64,000 nt of DNA from Streptomyces sp. NBC_00341 (GCF_041435055.1 NZ_CP108002.1:5146001-5210000); one strand, 5' to 3'. Counted from the stretch's first letter, positions 51,652 through 60,365 are shown. Notes: generated from the letters alone by a model not told the origin. Numbers and translations: made by a program.

Positions 51652-52569
51652 ATGGGGAACTTCTTGGCAGGCAAGGTGGTGGCCGTCACGGGTGCCGGAC
51701 GAGGCATCGGGCGGGCCGTCGCGATCGCCGCGGCGGCCGAGGGGGCGAGAGTCGTCGTCAACGACTACGGCGTCTCCATCGAGGGCGGCGAACCCGCCAG
51801 CGAGATAGCCGAGTCCGTCGTCAAGGAGATCGTGGCGGCGGGCGGCGAGGCGGTCGCGGTGGCCGACGACATCTCCACCATGGCCGGCGGCCAGCGGGTC
51901 GTGGACACCGCGCTGGAGCGGTTCGGGCGCATCGACGGGGTGGTGTGCGTGGCCGGCATCCTGCGCGAACGGATGCTGTTCAACATGTCGGAGGAGGAGT
52001 GGGACCCCGTGGTCGCCACCCACCTCAAGGGCACCTTCACCGTCTTCAGGGCCGCGTCCGCGGTAATGCGCAAGCAGGAGGGCGCGGGCACCCTGATCGG
52101 CTTCACCAGCGGCAACCACCAGGGCAGCGTGGCCCAGGCGAACTACAGCGCGGCGAAGGGCGGGATCATCTCGCTGGTCCGCAGCGCGGCGCTGGGCCTG
52201 CACAAGTACGGCGTCACGGCCAACGCGGTCGCCCCCGTGGCGCGGACCCGGATGTCCGCCAACGTGCCCATGGAGCTCAAGGAGATCGGTGAGCCGGAGG
52301 ACGTGGCCGCGCTCGTCGTCTACCTCCTCAGCGACCGGGCCCGCGCGGAGAGCATCACCGGGCAGGTGTACACGATCGCGGGCCCGAAGATCGCGGTCTG
52401 GGCCCAGCCGAGGGAGCTGCGCGCGGGGTACGCGGAGGGCGCGGCCTGGACCCCGGAACGCATCGCGGACTTCCTCCCCGGGACGGTGGGCACGGACCCG
52501 ATGCCGATGCTGGCGCAGCTGGAGGCGATGGCGGAGGCGGCGCGGAGTGCGAAGCGGCCGAATTCGTAG
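51652..52569 (+). CDS. Short-chain dehydrogenase (3-hydroxyacyl-CoA dehydrogenase type)
   Basis: A 305-residue SDR. Cofactor motif VTGAGRGIGRA starts at residue 12, and the catalytic tetrad includes the YSAAK motif (NYSAAKGGI). The C-terminal extension and the RMSANVPMELKEIG region resemble the dehydrogenase domain of multifunctional enzyme type 2, which oxidises 3-hydroxyacyl-CoA. ATG at 51652 with AAGGGG upstream. It fits the third step of beta-oxidation in this cluster. Followed by 264 bases of repeats before the next dehydrogenase. Confidence 0.9.
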   Translation: MGNFLAGKVVAVTGAGRGIGRAVAIAAAAEGARVVVNDYGVSIEGGEPASEIAESVVKEIVAAGGEAVAVADDISTMAGGQRVVDTALERFGRIDGVVCVAGILRERMLFNMSEEEWDPVVATHLKGTFTVFRAASAVMRKQEGAGTLIGFTSGNHQGSVAQANYSAAKGGIISLVRSAALGLHKYGVTANAVAPVARTRMSANVPMELKEIGEPEDVAALVVYLLSDRARAESITGQVYTIAGPKIAVWAQPRELRAGYAEGAAWTPERIADFLPGTVGTDPMPMLAQLEAMAEAARSAKRPNS

Positions 52570-52606
52570 ACCGGTGCGCTTCCCGGCCTTTCGGTGTTCG
52601 GGGGCC

Positions 52607-52745
52607 GCGCCCATTTCAAGCCCCTTCGCCGGTTGGGGGGTGAGTCCGATGGGACGGCGCCCATCTCAAGCCTCCCCGGCGGTTGGGGGCAAGTCCGGCG
52701 GGGGCGGCGCCCCACTTCAAGCCCCTCCGGCGATTGAGGAGCGGG
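52607..52745. repeat. Three tandem 50-bp copies of a dispersed palindromic repeat
   Basis: Units start at 52607, 52657 and 52707. Each contains a variant of TTCAAGCCCCTCCGGCGATT, followed by GAGGAG or GGGGGG. The same core forms the arms of the element at 44052-44477 and the end of the PAS gene. They occupy the gap between the SDR and a dehydrogenase. Confidence 0.85.
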
Positions 52746-52833
52746 GGTGCGGGGGCGGAGCCCCCGGGTGCCGGGCGCGCTTGATTTCGGGCTCGTCCGC
52801 ACCATCCGGCCCCCCGTATCGAAAGGAGGCACC

Positions 52834-54045
52834 GTGGACTTCACCTTCGGCCCCGACGACGCAACGTTCCGCGAGGAGGCCCGCAGTTGGCTGGAGGCCC
52901 ACCTCGTCGACCCGTACGCGGCGGGCATCGGCACCGGTGGCCCGGGGAGCGAGCACGAGGGCATCGCCGTCCGCCGCGACTGGGAGCGCGAACTCGGCCG
53001 GGGCGGCTGGATCGGCCTCGGCTGGGAGGGCGACGGGGGCGAGAAGGGCGACGGGGCGTACGGCAACCGCACCGCCACCCTCACCCAGCAGGTCGTCTGG
53101 GCCGAGGAGTACGCCCGCCTCCGGGCACCCGCCCGCGTCGGTCACATCGGGGAGAACCTGCTCGCCCCGACCCTCATCGCCCACGGCAGCCCGGAGCAGC
53201 GCCGCCGCTTCCTGCCGCCCATCGCGCGCGGCGAGACCCTGTGGTGCCAGGGGTACAGCGAGCCGGGCGCGGGTTCGGACCTGGCGGGGGTGCGGACGGC
53301 CGCCGTACGCGATCCGGAGCGCGGCGGATACCGCGTGACCGGGCAGAAGGTCTGGACGTCGCTCGCCCGGGAAGCCGACTGGTGCTTCGTACTGGCCCGT
53401 ACCGAGCCCGGTTCGCGGCGGCACCACGGGCTGTCGTTCCTGCTGGTGCCGATGGACCAGCCGGGCCGGATCGAGGTGCGGCCGATCCGGCAGATGTCGG
53501 GGACCAGCGAGTTCAACGAGGTCTTCCTCGACGGGGCGCACGCGGAGGAGGTGGTCGGCGGCGAGGGCAACGGCTGGGCCGTCGCCATGGGCCTGCTGGC
53601 CCTGGAGCGCGGCGTCTCCACGCTCGTCCAGCAGATCGGGTTCGCCGCGGAGCTGGACCGGGTGGTCCGGGCGGCCGTCGACAGCGGCGCCACCGATGAC
53701 CCGGTCCTGCGCGAACGGCTCGTCCGGCAGTGGGCCGAGCTGCGGACGATGCGCTGGAACGCCCTGCGCACCCTCGGCACCACCGCGGACCCCGGCGCCC
53801 CCAGCGTCGCGAAACTCCTCTGGGGCGGCTGGCACAAGCGCCTGGGCGAACTCGCCGTGCAGATCAGGGGCGCGGCCGGAGCCGTCGGCCCGCACGACTG
53901 GTCGCCCGGCGCACCGTACGAGATCGACGAGGCACAGCGCCTGTTCCTGTTCACCCGGTCCGACACCATCTACGGCGGCTCGGACGAGATCCAGCGGAAC
54001 ATCATCGCCGAGCGCGTGCTCGGCCTACCGAGGGAGCCGAGATGA
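52834..54045 (+). CDS. Acyl-CoA dehydrogenase (FadE-like)
   Basis: A 403-residue acyl-CoA dehydrogenase. It has CQGYSEPGAGSDLAGV and KVWTSLAREADWCFVLART. The C-terminal motif reads IYGGSDEIQRN, with glycine where the catalytic glutamate of YEGS usually lies, and the rest of the C-terminus is normal. GTG start at 52834 has a full AAAGGAGG eight bases away. The stop overlaps the alcohol dehydrogenase start (ATGA), so these are coupled. Related to FadE forms used in steroid or cyclic acid degradation (inference). Confidence 0.92.
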   Translation: MDFTFGPDDATFREEARSWLEAHLVDPYAAGIGTGGPGSEHEGIAVRRDWERELGRGGWIGLGWEGDGGEKGDGAYGNRTATLTQQVVWAEEYARLRAPARVGHIGENLLAPTLIAHGSPEQRRRFLPPIARGETLWCQGYSEPGAGSDLAGVRTAAVRDPERGGYRVTGQKVWTSLAREADWCFVLARTEPGSRRHHGLSFLLVPMDQPGRIEVRPIRQMSGTSEFNEVFLDGAHAEEVVGGEGNGWAVAMGLLALERGVSTLVQQIGFAAELDRVVRAAVDSGATDDPVLRERLVRQWAELRTMRWNALRTLGTTADPGAPSVAKLLWGGWHKRLGELAVQIRGAAGAVGPHDWSPGAPYEIDEAQRLFLFTRSDTIYGGSDEIQRNIIAERVLGLPREPR

Positions 54046-55091
54046 GAGGCGTCGTCTTCGACGGCAAGCGGACCGAGGTCGTCGACGATCTGGAGATACG
54101 TGATCCGGGTCCCGGCGAGGTGCTGGTCGCGGTGGCCGCGGCAGGACTCTGCCACAGCGACCTGTCGGTGATCGACGGGACGATCCCGTTCCCGCTGCCG
54201 GTGGTGCTCGGACACGAGGGCGCGGGCGTGGTCGAGGCGGTCGGGGCCGGGGTGAGCCATGTGGCGCCCGGTGACCACGTGTCCCTGTCCACGCTCGCCA
54301 GCTGCGGCGCCTGCGCCCAGTGCGACCGGGGCCGTCCCACGATGTGCCGCAAGGCGATCGGGATGCCGGGCAAGCCGTTCTCGCGGGGCGGGCAGCCGCT
54401 GTACCAGTTCGCGTCCAACTCGGCGTTCGCCGAACGGACCCTGGTCAAGGCCGTGCAGGCGGTGAAGATCCCGGCGGACCTGCCCCTCACCTCGGCGGCC
54501 CTGATCGGCTGCGGGGTGCTGACGGGAGTCGGAGCCGTACTGAACCGGGCCAAGGTCGACCGGGGCGAGAGCGTCGTCGTGATCGGCACCGGCGGCATCG
54601 GGCTCAACGTGATCCAGGGCGCCAGGATCGCCGGAGCGCTGACCATCGTCGCCATCGACTCCAACCCGGCGAAGGAGGCGGTGGCCAGGCAGTTCGGCGC
54701 CACCCACTTCCTGACGTCGGCCGAGGGCGTCAAGGAGATCCTGCCGCACGGCGCCGACCACGCCTTCGAGTGCGTGGGCCGCACCGAGCTGATCCGTACC
54801 GCGATCGACCTGCTCGACCGGCACGGCCAGGCGATCCTGCTCGGCGTACCGGCGGCGACGGCCGAGGCGTCGTTCCTCGTCTCGTCGATGTACCTGGACA
54901 AGTCGATCCTGGGCTGCCGCTACGGCTCCTCGCGCCCGCAGCGCGATATCGCCCTGTACGCGGAGCTGTACCGGGAGGGCCGGCTGCTGCTGGACGAACT
55001 CGTCACCGAGACCTACCCGGTGGAGGACTTCGCCAAGGCGGCAGACGACGCGCACCACGGGCGGGTGGCACGGGGGGTGCTGGTGTTCTGA
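54042..55091 (+). CDS. Zinc-dependent alcohol dehydrogenase
   Basis: A 349-residue medium-chain dehydrogenase of the class III-like group. Catalytic zinc ligands lie in GLCHSD and LGHEGAG, a structural zinc site is CGACAQCDRGRPTMC, and the nucleotide motif is VVIGTGGIGLNV. It interconverts an alcohol and an aldehyde with NAD. ATG overlaps the dehydrogenase stop, so both work on linked substrates. Could oxidise a primary alcohol to the acid precursor for the acyl-CoA ligase, or a hydroxyacyl product. Confidence 0.93.
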   Translation: MRGVVFDGKRTEVVDDLEIRDPGPGEVLVAVAAAGLCHSDLSVIDGTIPFPLPVVLGHEGAGVVEAVGAGVSHVAPGDHVSLSTLASCGACAQCDRGRPTMCRKAIGMPGKPFSRGGQPLYQFASNSAFAERTLVKAVQAVKIPADLPLTSAALIGCGVLTGVGAVLNRAKVDRGESVVVIGTGGIGLNVIQGARIAGALTIVAIDSNPAKEAVARQFGATHFLTSAEGVKEILPHGADHAFECVGRTELIRTAIDLLDRHGQAILLGVPAATAEASFLVSSMYLDKSILGCRYGSSRPQRDIALYAELYREGRLLLDELVTETYPVEDFAKAADDAHHGRVARGVLVF

Positions 55092-55138
55092 GGATGTTCC
55101 GAGGTGTTCTGAGGGTGTTCTGAGGACCGGGAGGCCGC

Positions 55139-56131
55139 TCAGCAGCGGTCTCCCGCCGTCGCCCGGAACGTCCGGCGATACCCCGTCGGGGACACCCCCA
55201 GCGCCGCCTGGAGGTGCTGCCGCAGCGAGGTGGGCGTGCCGAAACCGGCGTCCCGGGCGACCTGGTCGATCGACAGGTCGGTGGACTCCAGCAGCTGACG
55301 GGCCCGCTCCACCCGCTGCTGGGTCAGCCACTGCACCGGGCTGATCCCGACCTCCTCACGGAACCGCCGGGTGAACGTCCGTACGCTCATCGACTCCTGC
55401 TGCGCCAAGTCGCGCAGCAGGATCGGCCGTTCCAGCCGCCCCAGCGCCCAGGCCCGTGCGGTGGTCGTGCCGGCGAGCTGGGCGTCGGGGACCGGGCGCT
55501 GGATGTACTGCGCCTGGCCGCCGTCGCGGTGCGGCGGTACGACGGTGCGCCGGGCGACGTCGTTGGCGACGGCGGTGCCGTGGTCGCGGCGCACGATGTG
55601 CAGGCAGAGGTCGATCCCGGCGGCGACCCCGGCGGACGTCAGGACGTCGCCGTCGTCGATGAACAGGACGTCGGGGTCGACCCGGACCGCCGGGAACAGC
55701 GCCTGGAAGTGGTCGGCGGAGGACCAGTGGGTGGTGGCGGGACGCCCGTCGAGGTATCCGGCGGCGGCGAGGACGTAGCCGCCGGTGCAGATCGAGACCA
55801 TCCGGGTGCCGGGCCTGATGTACGCGAAGGCGGCCGCGAGTTCGTCGGTGAGCCGGCCCTCGGAGTAGACGGGGCCGAGTTCGTAGCTGGCGGGGATCAC
55901 CACCGTGTCGGCGGTGGCGAGGGCCTTCGGGCCGTGCTCGACCGTGATCGTGAAGTCCGCGTCGGTGGCCACCGGGCCGGGCGGGCGGACCGAGCAGGTG
56001 ATGACGTCGTAGAGTTTCGCGCCCCGGTCGAGCGGCTCGATTCCCTGCGAACGGCTGAATATCCTTTGCGCGATGCCCAGTTCGAACGGAAGCACGCCAT
56101 CGAGGGCGAGAACGACGACTCGGTGTGGCAC
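55139..56131 (-). CDS. GlxA-type AraC regulator with DJ-1/PfpI domain
   Basis: A 330-residue regulator. Residues about 1-175 form a DJ-1/PfpI-like glutamine-amidotransferase fold, with a cysteine at the nucleophile elbow (SICTGGYVLAAAG). Residues about 225-325 are an AraC-type double helix-turn-helix (SVRTFTRRFREEVGISP, LSIDQVARDAGFGTPTSLRQHL is the second). It probably activates a nearby gene; the divergent MFS gene is the best candidate because a spaced direct repeat AGCTGGTA/AGCTGATA lies between them. Confidence 0.93.
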   Translation of the reverse strand: MPHRVVVLALDGVLPFELGIAQRIFSRSQGIEPLDRGAKLYDVITCSVRPPGPVATDADFTITVEHGPKALATADTVVIPASYELGPVYSEGRLTDELAAAFAYIRPGTRMVSICTGGYVLAAAGYLDGRPATTHWSSADHFQALFPAVRVDPDVLFIDDGDVLTSAGVAAGIDLCLHIVRRDHGTAVANDVARRTVVPPHRDGGQAQYIQRPVPDAQLAGTTTARAWALGRLERPILLRDLAQQESMSVRTFTRRFREEVGISPVQWLTQQRVERARQLLESTDLSIDQVARDAGFGTPTSLRQHLQAALGVSPTGYRRTFRATAGDRC

Positions 56132-56151
56132 GGAGGTCTCCCTTCACCACT

Positions 56152-56176
56152 AGCTGGTATAGACCATAAGCTGATA
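56152..56176. promoter_or_regulatory. Direct repeat between AraC and MFS genes
   Basis: AGCTGGTA at 56152-56159 and AGCTGATA at 56169-56176 are direct repeats 17 bases apart, a spacing typical of AraC-family sites. The site is 21 bases from the regulator start. Confidence 0.5.
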
Positions 56177-56227
56177 CATGTCATCGGTGTGAAGGAAAAG
56201 TCAGCAGACCACGCACGCATTCCCGCC

Positions 56228-57514
56228 GTGGACAGCGAGAGCGTTGTGCGTCGTTCATCCCCTGTGTCCCCATTGGCCCCGCTGCCCCCGGTGCCCCCTC
56301 TTCCGTCCCTGATCATCGGGCCCGACCGGCTGTGGAACCGTAACTTCCGGCTCTTCTTCGTCGCCCGGACCGCGGCGCTCTTCGGGGACGGCATGATCCC
56401 GGTCGCGCTCACGGCGGGCCTGCTGGGGGCGGGGCGCCCGCACTCCTCCGTGGGGTACGCGCTGGCGGCCTGGATGGGGCCGCTGGCGCTGTTCGTGCTC
56501 TTCGGCGGTGTACTGGCGGACCGGTTCACCCCGCGCCGGATGATGATCATCGCTGACGCGCTGCGGCTGATCGGCGCCTCCGCGCTCGCGGTCTCCTTCG
56601 CGGTCGGCAACCCGCCGCTGTGGGCGGTGTACTCGCTGAGCGCGGTGGCCGGGGTGGGGGCGGCGCTCTTCCAGCCGGGGGTTGCCTCGACCGTGCCCCG
56701 GGTCTCCTCCGACGTGCAGCGCGCCAACGCCGTGCTGCGGGTCTCGGAAGCGCTGATGACGATGGCGGGCCCGGCGTTCGCGGGCGTCCTCGTCGGCCTC
56801 GCGAGCGCCGGAGCGGTCTACGCGGCGAACGCGTCGACGTTCCTGGTCTCCGGCGTCTGCCTCTTCCTGCTGCGGCTGGCCCCGGCCCCGTCCGACGACG
56901 CGCGGCGCGGCACATTCGTCGCCGAACTGGTCGACGGCTGGCGCGAGTTCAGGGCGCGCAGCTGGCTGTGGGGAGTGATCGCGATCTGGACGGTGTACGG
57001 ATTCGCCGTGCTCGGCCCGATGCTCCCGCTGACCGCCGTCGAGGTGACGGAGGCGCACGGCTCGGGGACGTACGGCGCGATGATGGCGGTGAACGGCGCG
57101 GGCAGCGTGGTCGGCGGCCTGCTCGCCCTGCGGCTGCGGCCGCGCCGCCCGCTGGCGGCGGGGGCCGTGGCGCTGACCGGGGTGTGCGTGAACCTGCTGG
57201 CGCTGGGGCTCGGGCTGCCCGTGTTCGCGCTGGGGGCGGGGCAGTTCATCGCGGGCGCGGCGTTCGCGTTCTGGCTGGTGATGTGGTCGACGACCGTCCA
57301 GACGCAGGTGCCGCCGGAGGCGCTGAACCGGCTGCACGCGTACGACGTGGCCGGATCGCTGCTGATGCTGGCGGCGGGCCGGGCGCTGGCGGGGCCGGTC
57401 GCGGACCGGGTGGGCGCATCGGAGGTGCTGCTGGCCGGGGCGGTGATCAACGTGCTGGCGGTGGGCGTGCTGCTGGCGGCCCGGCCGATCAGGCGGCTGG
57501 AGCGGATCAGGTGA
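56228..57514 (+). CDS. MFS transporter (EntS/MFS_3-like)
   Basis: A 428-residue major facilitator of the EntS-like exporter group, with about 12 helices. Motif A is seen as GGVLADRFTPRRMM. The start is uncertain: GTG at 56228 is chosen, with GTG 56246 an alternative. A GAAGGAAA ribosome-type site lies at 56190. The stop overlaps the next gene's GTG (GTGA at 57511-57514). Divergent from a GlxA/AraC regulator. A siderophore or drug export role is possible, but no siderophore genes are in the window. Confidence 0.87.
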   Translation: MDSESVVRRSSPVSPLAPLPPVPPLPSLIIGPDRLWNRNFRLFFVARTAALFGDGMIPVALTAGLLGAGRPHSSVGYALAAWMGPLALFVLFGGVLADRFTPRRMMIIADALRLIGASALAVSFAVGNPPLWAVYSLSAVAGVGAALFQPGVASTVPRVSSDVQRANAVLRVSEALMTMAGPAFAGVLVGLASAGAVYAANASTFLVSGVCLFLLRLAPAPSDDARRGTFVAELVDGWREFRARSWLWGVIAIWTVYGFAVLGPMLPLTAVEVTEAHGSGTYGAMMAVNGAGSVVGGLLALRLRPRRPLAAGAVALTGVCVNLLALGLGLPVFALGAGQFIAGAAFAFWLVMWSTTVQTQVPPEALNRLHAYDVAGSLLMLAAGRALAGPVADRVGASEVLLAGAVINVLAVGVLLAARPIRRLERIR

Positions 57515-57924
57515 GGGGGCGCGTTCCGGCGCGGGCGGTGCCGGCGGGGGCGGCGGTGGTCACTGTCGCGGCCGGCCTCGGCGTCCGTACCGTCGCGGAC
57601 GGGGATCTCGCCAAGTACGCCGGGGACGCGCTCTACACGGTCCTGGTCTGCGCCCTCGTCGCGCTGTGCGCCCCCCGCGCCCGGCCGGTCGTGGTGGCGG
57701 GCACGGGGCTGGCGGTCAGCTGGGCCGTCGAGCTGCTCCAGCTGACCGGGGTGCCCGCGGAGCTGTCCCGGCGGAGCGCGGTGGCACGTCTGGTGCTGGG
57801 CTCGACGTTCAACGCGCCGGATCTGCTCTGGTACGCGGTGGGCGCGGCGGCCGTCTGGGCGGTCCTGGCGGCGGCTACTTCCCGCCGGACCGGGCCCGGT
57901 CCTCGGACTTCTGCATCTCGATGA
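57511..57924 (+). CDS. DUF2809 membrane protein
   Basis: A 137-residue integral membrane protein with about four helices, resembling the DUF2809 family (AVSWAVELLQLTGVPAELS and GSTFNAPDLLWYAVGA are the recognisable segments). GTG start overlaps the MFS stop, so it is translated with it. Its 3' end overlaps a convergent gene by 50 bases. Role unknown. Confidence 0.83.
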   Translation: MRGRVPARAVPAGAAVVTVAAGLGVRTVADGDLAKYAGDALYTVLVCALVALCAPRARPVVVAGTGLAVSWAVELLQLTGVPAELSRRSAVARLVLGSTFNAPDLLWYAVGAAAVWAVLAAATSRRTGPGPRTSASR

Positions 57925-58210
57925 CCTGGAGGATGTGGGCGCTGGTCTGCCGGCGCACGCTCCCTCCGACGAGCAGCGCCGCCCCGAGCACGGACAGCGG
58001 CGCGGACACGGCCAGCAGGGTGAGCTGCTGGGGCCAGGCGGTGATCAACTCGCAGTTGGACACCGTGCGGTAGCAGTACGCGTCCCGCTGGTCCACCAGC
58101 AGGAACGCCAGCCACACCCACAACGCGGAGGCGGCGAGCAACAGCGCGACGCCCCACCCCTGCATCAGCGCGGAACGGTGGTGGAATCTCTGGCGTGCGA
58201 CCCAGTACAT
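57875..58210 (-). CDS. Small membrane protein
   Basis: A 111-residue protein with two hydrophobic helices at about residues 16-37 and 60-82 and two cysteines (DAYCYRTVSNCEL) in the outer loop. The ATG at 58210 follows GGGGGAC. I do not recognise the family. Its last 50 bases overlap the convergent DUF2809 gene, so the transcripts would be antisense to each other there. Confidence 0.65.
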   Translation of the reverse strand: MYWVARQRFHHRSALMQGWGVALLLAASALWVWLAFLLVDQRDAYCYRTVSNCELITAWPQQLTLLAVSAPLSVLGAALLVGGSVRRQTSAHILQVIEMQKSEDRARSGGK

Positions 58211-58365
58211 GAGGTCCCCCGAGGGCGTGGACGGAGCGGCTCGGGTTCGTACGCGCGTACGGGCCGCCGGAGCTGGAGAGCGTACGCGTACCGGTTGAGA
58301 GGCGTGGCCCGATTCCTGCGAACGGTGTCCCTCGGGCCACTCGTGGGGGAGGGGGCGGTGGCCGG

Positions 58366-59688
58366 ATGCTGAGTGACGTGCCCCAGACAACGAAATCTCC
58401 CGCCCCGGACGCCCGCCGGCGGACCGCCTCCGAGGCGCGGCCCCAGCCGCGTATCCACCGCGCGTGGATCGTCGCCGCCGTCACCTTCGTGACGATCATC
58501 GGCGGCGCGGCCTTCAACTCCCTCCCCGGGCTGCTCATCGACCCGCTCCACACGGAGTTCGACTGGTCGCGCGGGGAGATCGGCCTCGCGGTCTCCCTCG
58601 ACATGGCGTTGTACGGGCTCACCGCGCCGTTCGCGGCGGCGCTGATGGACCGGTTCGGCATCCGCCGGGTCGTGGTCGTCGCGCTCAGCGCGGTCGCCGC
58701 CGGGGCGCTGGCCAGTGTCTGGATGACGGCCGCGTGGCAGCTGATGATCTATTGGGGTGTGCTCGTCGGCCTCGGCAGCGGCTCGATGGCGATGGCCTTC
58801 TCCGCGACGGTCACCAACCGCTGGTTCGTCGCCCGCCGGGGCCTGGTCACGGGCATCCTCACCGCGGCGGGCGCCTCCGGCCAGCTGGTGTTCCTGCCGC
58901 TCTGCGCCTGGATCATCGACCGGCACGGCTGGCGCCCGGCCTCGGTGACCGTCGCGCTCGCGGCCCTGGCCGTCGTCCCGTTCGTCTGGCTCCTGCTGCG
59001 CGACCACCCGGCCGACGTGGGCGTGGCCCCGTACGGCGGGGAGTACGCGGACAAGCCCGCGCCCGCCAGGGGTGTGGCGAGCCGGACCCTGCGCGTCCTG
59101 TTCGACGCCGCCCGCACCGGACCGTTCTGGCTGCTGGCCGGGACCTTCGCGATCTGCGGCGCCACGACCAACGGCCTGATCCGCACGCACTTCGTGCCCT
59201 CGGCGCACGACCACGGCATGCCCATCACCGCCGCCGCCTCACTGCTCGCGGTGATCGGGATCTTCGACATCATCGGCACGGTCTTCTCCGGCTGGCTCAC
59301 CGACCGCTTCGACGCCCGCCGGCTGCTGGCCGTCTACTACGCGCTGCGCGGGATCTCGCTGCTGTTCCTGCCGATGCTGATGGCGCCGACCGTACATCCG
59401 CCGATGGTCTTCTTCATCGTGTTCTACGGACTGGACTGGGTCGCCACGGTCCCGCCGACGCTGGCCCTGTGCCGGGAGCAGTACGGCGAGGACAGCGCGA
59501 TCGTCTTCGGCTGGGTCCTGGCCTCCCACCAGGTGGGCGCCGCCCTGGTGGCGTTCCTCGGCGGGGTCGCGCGCGACCACTTCGGCTCGTACGACATGGT
59601 CTGGTACGCGTCCGGGGCGATGTGCGCGACGGCGGCGCTGATGGCACTGGTGATCCGTCGTGGTTCGGCGTCCGCCGCCGTCCTGTGA
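58366..59688 (+). CDS. MFS transporter (monocarboxylate/oxalate-type)
   Basis: A 440-residue MFS protein with about 12 helices. It has the pattern of acid or metabolite carriers (IHRAWIVAAVTFVTIIGG start, MDRFGIRRVVVVALS loop, and NRWFVARRGLVTGILTAAGASG). A carboxylate importer for the acyl-CoA pathway is plausible given the neighbours (inference). ATG at 58366 lacks a strong ribosome site. Ends 11 bases before the convergent flavin reductase. Confidence 0.88.
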   Translation: MLSDVPQTTKSPAPDARRRTASEARPQPRIHRAWIVAAVTFVTIIGGAAFNSLPGLLIDPLHTEFDWSRGEIGLAVSLDMALYGLTAPFAAALMDRFGIRRVVVVALSAVAAGALASVWMTAAWQLMIYWGVLVGLGSGSMAMAFSATVTNRWFVARRGLVTGILTAAGASGQLVFLPLCAWIIDRHGWRPASVTVALAALAVVPFVWLLLRDHPADVGVAPYGGEYADKPAPARGVASRTLRVLFDAARTGPFWLLAGTFAICGATTNGLIRTHFVPSAHDHGMPITAAASLLAVIGIFDIIGTVFSGWLTDRFDARRLLAVYYALRGISLLFLPMLMAPTVHPPMVFFIVFYGLDWVATVPPTLALCREQYGEDSAIVFGWVLASHQVGAALVAFLGGVARDHFGSYDMVWYASGAMCATAALMALVIRRGSASAAVL

Positions 59689-59698
59689 GCGAGTCCGC

Positions 59699-60337
59699 TC
59701 AGCGGCTGAAGCGTCCGAACGCCCCCTGATGGAAGAGCAGCGGCCCGTTCCCGTCCCCGTCCGCCGACCCCAGCGCCTCCACCCGGCCGACCACGATCAG
59801 GTGGTCGCCGCCCGTGTGGACGGCCTGGATGCGGCAGTCGACCCAGGCGGGCACGGCGTCCAGCAGCGGCGACCCGGTCGCGGGAGCGGGGGTATGGCTC
59901 ACCCCGGCGAACTTGTCGGCCCCGCTGACCGCGAACGACCGGCACAGCGCGCCCTGTTCCGCGCCCAGGATGTTCACGCAGAAGGCCCCGGCGCGGGCGA
60001 TGCGCGGCCAGGTCGTCGACGTGCGGGCGACCATGAACGTGACCAGCGGCGGGTCCAGCGAGAGCGAGGCGAACGACTGGCAGGCGAAGCCCGCCGGACC
60101 GGCTGTGCCGCCGACCCCGTCCGGATCGTGCGCGGTGACGATGGTGACCCCGCTCGCGAAGTGCCCCAGCACCCGGCGGAACTCGCCCGGATCCACGGGC
60201 AGCCGCTCGTCGTCGGAGACGGCCCGCAGGGCCGGGCGCGGCAGTGGATCGACCGGCACCGGAGCGACGGCCGTCGCGGCGCCGACGGACCTGAGGTAGC
60301 GGACGGCGGTTGCGGCCATGCCTGCGTGTCCCATCAC
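59699..60337 (-). CDS. Flavin reductase (two-component monooxygenase type)
   Basis: A 212-residue flavin reductase of the DIM6/NTAB (HpaC) family. It shows FRRVLGHFASGVTIVTAHD, AGFACQSFASLSLDPPLVTFMV and AFCVNILGAEQGAL. It uses NAD(P)H to supply reduced flavin to an oxygenase. No oxygenase is in the window, so its partner is elsewhere or lost. The promoter has the CTGACG-type palindrome (site 4). The start is uncertain among GTG 60337, ATG 60334 and ATG 60319. Confidence 0.9.
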   Translation of the reverse strand: MMGHAGMAATAVRYLRSVGAATAVAPVPVDPLPRPALRAVSDDERLPVDPGEFRRVLGHFASGVTIVTAHDPDGVGGTAGPAGFACQSFASLSLDPPLVTFMVARTSTTWPRIARAGAFCVNILGAEQGALCRSFAVSGADKFAGVSHTPAPATGSPLLDAVPAWVDCRIQAVHTGGDHLIVVGRVEALGSADGDGNGPLLFHQGAFGRFSR

Positions 60338-60350
60338 TCCTCGATTAGAG

Positions 60351-60365
60351 CTGACGAGGCGTCAG
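60351..60365. promoter_or_regulatory. CTGACG-type palindrome, site 4
   Basis: CTGACGAGGCGTCAG, a perfect palindrome around AGG, 14 bases before the flavin reductase start. It is the most symmetric of the four sites. Confidence 0.7.
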
